Shown: positions 57,870 through 64,000 of the stretch, in pieces
Layout: every line of letters begins with the position of its first letter
Position numbering within the stretch: the first letter of the stretch is position 1
Assembly (NCBI GenBank): GCA_030159075.1
Contig: BROG01000046.1
Coordinates: 1,054,001 to 1,118,000, forward strand
DNA: 64,000 nt
Reading direction: 5' to 3'
From: Atrina japonica
Lineage: Eukaryota; Mollusca; Bivalvia; Pterioida; Pinnidae
Notes under the pieces: model-generated
Seen by the model: the letters and a program-made list of their open reading frames with translations, nothing else
What the model was told of the DNA's origin: nothing
Database searches by the model: none
Program-made: the position numbers and the translations under genes

Positions 57870-60800
57870 TTTTAGCTATTTTATAATCTTGTTGATATTT
57901 CAGTTTTAAAACCAAGTGAACAAGACAATCACACAACTTTTTGCTACAGTTTACTGAAGGTCTCAATAAAAGACAGTTTTTGTTACTTATTGGCTTCTTA
58001 TTTCCTTACCTTCAAGGTATATAAACAACAATTCGGAAATAAAAAATAAAAATAAAATACCTACCTACTTTGCCTATTTTGGAAGGCTAATTGTCTGAGA
58101 ACGAGAATATATTTTTACATGGCCTAATATATAAACTTAGAGTAAGTAATATATAAACTCAGAGTAAGTAATATATAAACTTAGAGTAAGTAATATATAA
58201 ACTCAGAGTAAGTAATATATAAACATAGAGTAAGTAATATATAAACTCAGAGTAAGTAATATATAAACTCAGAGTAAGTAATATATAAACTCAGAGTAAG
58301 TAATATATATACTTAGAGTAAGTAATATATAAACTTAGAGTAAGTAATATATAAACTTAGAGTAAGTAATATATAAACTCAGAGTAAGTAATATATAAAC
58401 TTACAGTAAGTAATATATAAACTCAGAGTAAGTAATATATAAACTTACAGTAAGTAATATATAAACTCAGAGTAAGTAATATATAAACTTACAGTAAGTA
58501 ATATATAAACTCAGAGTAAGTAATATATAAACTCAGAGTAAGTAATATATAAACTTAGAGTAAGTAATATATAAACTTAGAGTAAGTAATATATATACTA
58601 GAGTAATATATATAAACTTAGAGTAAGTAATATATAAACTTAGAGTAAGTAATATATAAACTCAGAGTAAGTAATATATAAACTTAGAGTAAGTAATATA
58701 TAAACTCAGAGTAAGTAATATATAAACTTACAGTAAGTAATATATAAACTCAGAGTAAGTAATATATAAACTTACAGTAAGTAATATATAAACTCAGAGT
58801 AAGTAATATATAAACTCAGAGTAAGTAATATATAAACTTAGAGTAAGTAATATATAAACTTACAGTAAGTAATATATAAACTCAGAGTAAGTAATATATA
58901 AACTTACAGTAAGTAATATATAAACTCAGAGTAAGTAATATATAAACTCAGAGCAAGTAATATATAAACTTACAGTAAGTAATATATAAACTTAGAGTAA
59001 GTAATATATAAACTCAGAGTAAGTAATATATAAACTTACAGTAAGTAATATATAAACTCAGAGTAAGTAATATATAAACATAGAGTAAGTAATATATAAA
59101 CTTAGAGTAAGTAATATATAAACTCAGAGTAAGTAATATATAAACTCAGAGTAAGTAATATATAAACTTAGAGTAAGTAATATATAAACTTAGAGTAAGT
59201 AATATATATACTTAGAGTAAGTAATATATAAACTTAGAGTAAGTAATATATAAACTTAGAGTAAGTAATATATAAACTCAGAGTAAGTAATATATAAACT
59301 TAGAGTAAGTAATATATAAACTCAGAGTAAGTAATATATAAACTTACAGTAAGTAATATATAAACTCACAGTAAGTAATATATAAACTCAGAGTAAGTAA
59401 TATATAAACTCAGAGTAAGTAATATATAAACTCAGAGTAAGTAATATATAAACTTAGAGTAAGTAATATATAAACTTAGAGTAAGTAATATATAAACTCA
59501 GAGTAAGTAATATATAAACTTACAGTAAGTAATATATAAACTCAGAGTAAGTAATATATAAACTCAGAGCAAGTAATATATAAACTTACAGTAAGTAATA
59601 TATAAACTTAGAGTAAGTAATATATAAACTCAGAGTAAGTAATATATAAACTTACAGTAAGTAATATATAAACTCAGAGCAAGTAATATATAAACTTACA
59701 GTAAGTAATATATAAACTCAGAGTAAGTAATACATAAATTTAACAACTTGATAATTCTTATATAAATTTCTACCATTTCACATTTCAAACAGAAAACAAC
59801 ATAACCAAATATACAACATATTTATAAATATTCAAACAAATGAAATCTGATGGATCCATACCTTATTGAGCCGATATTTGGGGTCTGGATGAAAAAATTC
59901 TTTCTGTAAAAATAAGAATAAATTTAGTTTTATCATAGAATATGTGATTAGTTAATCAACCAAATGTTTCATTGTAGAAAAGAATTAAATAAGATCGACA
60001 GAAAATGCAAACAGATTGTTCTAAACTGTTACCAATCACCTAACCAGCGTAATTTACTTTTAAAATGCAGCAGTAGTCTGATTTGACTTTGTAATTAAAT
60101 CTCTTTTACAACAACTATAAATATTCAATCTGACAGTGTTGGCAGCAGTCAGGATAACATTATCAACAAATCAAACTTTATCATCGCGAGACCTATATCC
60201 ATTAGTGTAAATGGTGTCTTAAATTCAATACACCCAGCATACTAAATAATAAAGCTTTTTGATTTACAGTCCAATATCTACATCTGCAATCCATACACTT
60301 CACATACTAATAAAGCTATCAATTACAAAATGCAATATCTACATCTGCAATCCATACATTTAAAATACTAATAAAGCTATCAATTACAAAATGCAATATC
60401 TACATCTGCAATCTATACATTTAACATACTAATAAAGCTATCAATTACAGAGCGGAATATCTACATCTGCAATCCATACACTTAACATACTAATAAAGTT
60501 ATCAATTTCACAGTGTGATACATCTACATCTGCAGTCCCTTGACCAAACATGTACTAATAAAGCTATAAATTTCACAGTGGAATATCTACATTTGCCATC
60601 CATACACTTAACATACTAATAAAGTTCTTAATTTTACAATGGAATAACTACATCTGCAGTAGCAACCATAAAGCTATATTAAGCATTGCCATGGTGAAAT
60701 GAAACTGGGCCTCTCCTTACAACATACCCGGTGGTGTTCGCTGTTGGGGTTTCATTTTTGTGTTCTCTTCTGAAATAAAAAAAAAAAATTTTCTACATGC

Positions 60801-63282
60801 TGATGCATTTTGAATACATTTTGATCTAATTCTAAGATTGTTGTCGCTACAATATGTCTATGACTAATTATGATAATATATATTATTAAATAAAACTATT
60901 GTTATATATTTTATTTTTATAACACTATCTTATATTTATGTAGGTATCATATATTTAAGGAGGTATGTTGGTATCTTATATTTATGTAGGTATCATATAT
61001 TTAAGGAGGTATGTTGGTATCTTATATTTATGTAGGCATCATATATCTAAGGAGGTATGTTGGTATCTTATATTTATGTAGGTATCATATATTTAAGGAG
61101 GTATGTTGGTATCTTATATTTATGTAGGTATCATATATTTAAGGAGGTATGTTGGTATCTTATATTTATGTAGGTATCATATATTTAAGGAGGTATGTTG
61201 GTATCTTATATTTATGTAGGTATCATATATTTAAGGAGGTATGTTGGTATCTTATATTTATGTAGGTATCATATATTTAAGGAGGTATGTTGGTATCTTA
61301 TATTTATGTAGGTATCATATATTTAAGGAGGTATGTTGGTATCTTATATTTATGTAGGTATCATATATTTAAGGAAGTATGTTGGTATCTTATATTTATG
61401 TAGGTATCATATATTTAAGGAGGTATGTTGGTATCTTATATTTATGTAGGTATCTTATATTTAAGGAGGTATGTAGGTATCTTAAATTTATGTACCTATG
61501 TAGGTATATTATTTATGTAGGTATGTTGTATTTATGTGGGTATGTCTGTATCTTATATTTATGTGAGTATCTTATATTTATGTAGGTATGTTGGTATCTT
61601 ATATTTATGTAGGTATCTTATATATAGGTAGGTATCTTACAATTATGTTGGTATGTAGGTATCTTATATTTATGTATGTATATTATATTTATGTAGGTAT
61701 CTTATATTTATGTATGTATATTATATTTATGTAGGTATCTTATATTTAGGTAGGTATCTTATATTTAGGTAGGTATGTTGGTATCCTATATTTATTTCAC
61801 TATCATATATTTATGTAGGTATAATAATTCACACAATTGGATTACAGGATGTTTATAGCAGAAGTCCAAAATTAGGGTGACTTTGTCATTGAGTGATAAG
61901 AGAATCACACTTAAATTTACCGCTAGTCAGCACTAATTCCAGATCCACTAAAACCTCAGCTGATTATGTCAGCATCTTTGAAGGTTTACTTGTGGAATGT
62001 TAGTCTGCACTAAATCGAGTCCCACTGGAACCTCAGCTGACTTGTGGAAGGTTAATTGTCCTTATATATCTTAAATGTGCATTCTCCACCATTAACAAAG
62101 TTTGTCATACGACAACAAAGCTTGCCAGAAATAGGTGTAAAGCTTCAAAATAGGTATTTGACACACAGTTGTCCATTTTTCAGGTCGAGGTATGGTCAAT
62201 ATTTTTGATTCCTTCAGCTCAGGTTAATTTTTATAAGTAGGCCAAAGTCCAAGGTCAGGGTCACTAGATCAAAAGTCTATGTACCAAATGAAAGCTCTGG
62301 TCATAAGAAATCAATATGTGTGATATCAAAGCCATATCCCTCATGGTTTAAAAGACATAGCCAAGGTTAATGTTTTTGAAAAGTAGATCAAAGTCCAAAG
62401 TCAACATCCCTAAGTCAAAGGTCAAGGCACTAAATGACAACTCTGGTCATAAGGAATCTACATGTGAAATATCAAAGCCCTTTTCTTCATGGTTTAAAAG
62501 CTATAGCCAAGGTTAAAGTTTTTAAAAAAGTAGGTCAAAGTATAAGGTCAAAAGTCAAGGTACCAAATGAAAGCTCTGGTTAAAAGGAATCTACCTATAC
62601 ATGAAATATCAAAGCCCTATCCCTCATGGTTTAAAAGATAAAGCCAAGGTTAAATTTTTTGAAAAGTAGTTCAAAGTATAAGGTCAATGTCACTAAGTAA
62701 AAAATCATGGTACCAAGTGAAAGCTCTGGTCATAAGGAATTTATATGTAAAATACCAAAGCCGTGTCCCTTGCAGCTAAAAAGATATAGTCCAGGTGAAT
62801 GTTTTGTCTTCGGACGACACCGGGGGCATTGCATTAGCTCTCTGGACTTCCAGCTAAAAACTAGCTGCCATTGTATAACTGAAATATTGTTGAGTGTGGG
62901 GTAAAACACTAATAAAATTATCATAACAACCACACACACGTTCACACCTATGCACACACATTCACACCTATGCACACACATTCACACCTATACACACACA
63001 TTCACACCTATGCCCACACATTCACACCTATGCACACACATTCACACCTATGCCCACACATTCACACCTATGCACACACATTCACACCTATGCACACACA
63101 TGCACGCATACACACATTACGGCTTTTCACTTATGCTCCTGTCGGGTTATGTTTGTTTTACAAAGCAAGATCCAGCTCCCTTTAAAATACTGGAAATTCC
63201 TTGATGATTAAAAAAGAGAAGTATCAAAATTGTTCCTTACCTTGATGATTTAAATCTTATAGAATCGTTCTGAAATTCTCGC
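53125..63282 (-). CDS. NUP153: NUP153-like nucleoporin, partial (seven exons, N-terminal half)
   Basis: Gene-level entry. The seven exons on the minus strand have compatible phases and join to about 194 codons. The peptide has short Thr/Ser-rich segments (QTPNIGSIRNTG), then VGGKMKDKKFQRHAPKR, an acidic turn (NQDENDL), a proline-bearing LPLTTMPNF, and the motifs KPYSPVS, YSFSTPI and FQFSSPI. In NUP153 a GGKMRRER-like basic segment precedes LPITTSSLP and repeated FxFSSPI motifs, just before the zinc fingers. NUP153 sits in the nuclear basket of the nuclear pore. The order of motifs supports the call; the identity is recalled, not searched. Zinc-finger and FG-repeat exons, expected at lower coordinates, were not found, and the N-terminal exons lie right of the window. 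Confidence 0.55.
53450..53659 (-). CDS. NUP153-like exon f (210 bases), YSFSTPI motif
   Basis: Minus-strand acceptor TTTTCAG, donor GTAAGT, phase 0 at both ends, 70 codons. It carries FEIQELKTDFVLPLTTMPNF, KKPYSPVSKAEDDK, then HLTYSFSTPIQTSVSVPG. It is the best-supported coding exon of this gene. The intron on its 5' side (53660-55514) contains a hAT-like element. Confidence 0.75.
54054..55301. mobile_element. Non-autonomous hAT-like element (1248 bp) with 8-bp target duplication
   Basis: The termini TAGGGGTGGGACGGTTC and GAACCGTCGCACCCCTA match at 16 of 17 positions as inverted repeats. An exact ATTTTTAC duplication flanks both ends (54046-54053 and 55302-55309). Eight-base duplications and a YAGGGGTG start are hAT hallmarks. 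Subterminal GGTTCGGTTTTT and its inverse (AAAAACCGAACC-like) are present. No transposase frame is seen. Confidence 0.85.
55515..55617 (-). CDS. NUP153-like exon e (103 bases)
   Basis: Minus-strand acceptor TATTGTAG, donor GTAAGA. The first base completes a codon from exon d; the exon ends in phase 0. It encodes SKADHSQPFSVGGKMKDKK, FQRHAPKRNQDENDL. The GGKMK basic segment is the main anchor for the NUP153 call. The intron to exon d (55618-56697) is mostly a MITE. Confidence 0.7.
55921..56571. mobile_element. TA-flanked inverted-repeat element (pogo/Tc1-like MITE, 651 bp)
   Basis: It starts CAGTCAAAC and ends GTTTGACTG, with TA on each side, the target of Tc1/mariner and pogo elements. Inner parts repeat ATAACGACTTCCTGTCCATA and GACCACCTG in both orientations. 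No transposase frame is seen. Confidence 0.75.
56698..56757 (-). CDS. NUP153-like exon d (60 bases)
   Basis: Minus-strand acceptor TTTTTCAG, donor GTAAAT. One leading base and two trailing bases are shared with neighbouring codons. It encodes NTGLGGIQPTRTEPSTSHI. The other two frames do not continue into exon e, which fixes the phase. Confidence 0.65.
56868..57145. repeat. Minisatellite, 32-bp unit, eight to nine copies
   Basis: Unit GTAACAAGAGGTTCTATACT followed by CAGTCTGACAAT, with exact 32-base spacing in the middle copies. It is intronic. Confidence 0.9.
57807..57868. repeat. AT dinucleotide microsatellite
   Basis: Pure (AT)n of about 62 bases. Confidence 0.95.
58130..59735. repeat. 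22-bp satellite array, about 73 copies, three unit variants
   Basis: Unit AGTAAGTAATATATAAACTC plus AG. Variants differ at two sites (CTCAGAG, CTTAGAG, CTTACAG). A rare GAGCAAG variant occurs at 58951, 59567 and 59677. The first two are 616 bases apart, exactly 28 units, and lie in matching variant contexts, so a 28-unit higher-order duplication is present. The array ends about 126 bases from exon c. Confidence 0.95.
59862..59903 (-). CDS. NUP153-like exon c (42 bases)
   Basis: Minus-strand acceptor TTTTTACAG, donor GTATGG. It encodes KNFFIQTPNIGSI with one base carried in and two carried out. Same length and phase as exons a and b. Confidence 0.65.
60240..60665. repeat. Minisatellite, 61-bp unit, about seven copies
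   Basis: Unit ACTAATAAAGCTATCAATTA, then CAAAATGCAATATCTACATC, then a variable remainder. Starts at 60306, 60367, 60428 and 60489 give the period. Confidence 0.9.
60728..60769 (-). CDS. NUP153-like exon b (42 bases)
   Basis: Minus-strand acceptor TATTTCAG, donor GTATGT. It encodes REHKNETPTANTT with one base in and two out; one other frame has a stop and the other does not continue into exon c. Confidence 0.6.
60930..61830. repeat. Minisatellite, 46-bp unit, about eleven regular copies then decay
   Basis: Unit GTAGGTATCATATATTTAAG, then GAGGTATGTTGGTATCTTAT, then ATTTAT, regular from 60940 to about 61450. It breaks up into shorter GTAGGTATCTTATATTTAT units to 61830. Confidence 0.95.
62200..62810. 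repeat. Tandem repeat, about 136-156 bp unit, four to five diverged copies
   Basis: Each copy has CCAAGGTTAATGTTTTTGAA, CAAAGTCCAAGGTCA, AAAGCTCTGGTCATAAGGAA and ATATCAAAGCC. Copy marks fall at 62352, 62508, 62644 and 62790. Confidence 0.85.
62932..63117. repeat. Minisatellite, 20-bp unit, about nine copies
   Basis: Unit CACACATTCACACCTATGCA with very few changes. The His/Thr frames through it are artefacts. Confidence 0.95.
63241..63282 (-). CDS. NUP153-like exon a (42 bases), most upstream seen
   Basis: Minus-strand acceptor TTTTCCAG, donor GTAAGG. It encodes REFQNDSIRFKSS with one base in and two out. Upstream exons are not recognised in 63283-64000, which is otherwise AT-rich with a poly-T tract near 63730-63780. 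Confidence 0.6.
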
Positions 63283-64000
63283 CTGGAAAAATTCAAAGAA
63301 CATATTGGTTTACAAATTCTGAATGAATATGAAATTAGAATTGTTTCTATGTACAAAATAAAATGATTATACAAAAAGAAATAATTATAATACAAAGTAA
63401 TTGACAATACCTGGGTAAGAGGTTTTTGTTTATAATTTTTCATTTCCAATTTCAAAATACATGTAGATGGATTCTTTGTTTACTTTTTATGGATTATTGT
63501 CCCACATAACTCTATTTACACATTTGAATATATAAATACATTACTGTTAAATCGTGTTCATAGTAAGACAAAATCAAAGACTCCATGAAAGTGGATTTTT
63601 TTTCATCTTTGATCAACACTAGAACTGACAATAGGGCTTTTTCTTACCTTTTTGGGAAAATGGACTATGGTGCTGGAATTGGAAATTTCAGGTCAATTCA
63701 GCTCAAAATTGGGAATTTTTCTCTTATTTGTCTATTTTTTTTCTTTTGCTATTTGCTATTTTTTTCATCTTTTTTTTATTGTCATGCTGTCGTATTTCAA
63801 CTTTCAAGATAAACAATGATTAAATATATCAGCACAAAAATGAGAAATAATAAAAACATTTTATGTTCCTGATTTGGAATTTTTGGCAAAAGATTGAAGG
63901 AAAAAGTATGATTTGTGGTTGGAAATATAGCCCTGTATCGGCTGTAAATTTGGATGGAAAAAAGCCCTGGGCAATAAGTATGTTAACAGCAAATTTACCC

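Noticed and set aside
58130..59735. CRISPR-like array
   Set aside because: The 22-bp units are contiguous with no unique spacers, and the context is an animal intron; it is a satellite array.
63400..63481. A further upstream NUP153-like exon ending CTTACCCAG with donor GTATTG on the minus strand
   Set aside because: In the phase needed to join exon a, the frame meets a TGA shortly upstream and no suitable acceptor is found.

Overview
The window is AT-rich animal DNA, most likely from a mollusc and probably a bivalve. This rests on long introns with GT-AG borders, tRNA-derived SINEs, many short inverted-repeat elements and abundant AT and CA microsatellites. No bacterial, organellar or RNA gene was recognised. 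The species assignment is inference.

The left half (2911-36549, plus strand) is the 3' part of a collagen gene. I place 26 small exons plus one tentative exon. Almost all are multiples of three bases and phase 0, and nearly all begin with a glycine codon. They encode about 515 residues of interrupted Gly-X-Y repeats. The end carries cysteine pairs and a GLDAPCPTG...GLPIPGC motif like the C-terminus of membrane-associated collagens XIII, XXIII and XXV. The transmembrane N-terminus is not in the window. Two decayed copies of one exon lie just upstream of the intact one.

The right half (53125-63282, minus strand) holds seven exons of a convergent gene. Its peptide has YSFSTPI and FQFSSPI motifs and a GGKMK...KR region like the N-terminal half of nucleoporin NUP153. 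Its introns are packed with tandem arrays (22, 32, 46, 61 and about 140 bp units), a hAT-like element with an 8-bp target duplication, and a TA-flanked inverted-repeat element.

Between the two genes are a decayed reverse transcriptase with an RYIDD motif (36740-37290), repeated copies of its 3' tail, and a very unusual 7.76-kb GC-rich, T-poor block (39091-46850). That block has no coding signal. It lies between two copies of the same 419/463-bp sequence, and the left copy carries only extra bases, including a 37-base GC burst. A second compositional anomaly is an almost pure G block at 1150-2460. Both look more like sequencing or assembly artefacts than genes, but they are the most striking signals here and can be tested with reads.

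At the far left (725-889) a short ORF resembles the start of an AKAP10-type RGS domain. This is tentative.
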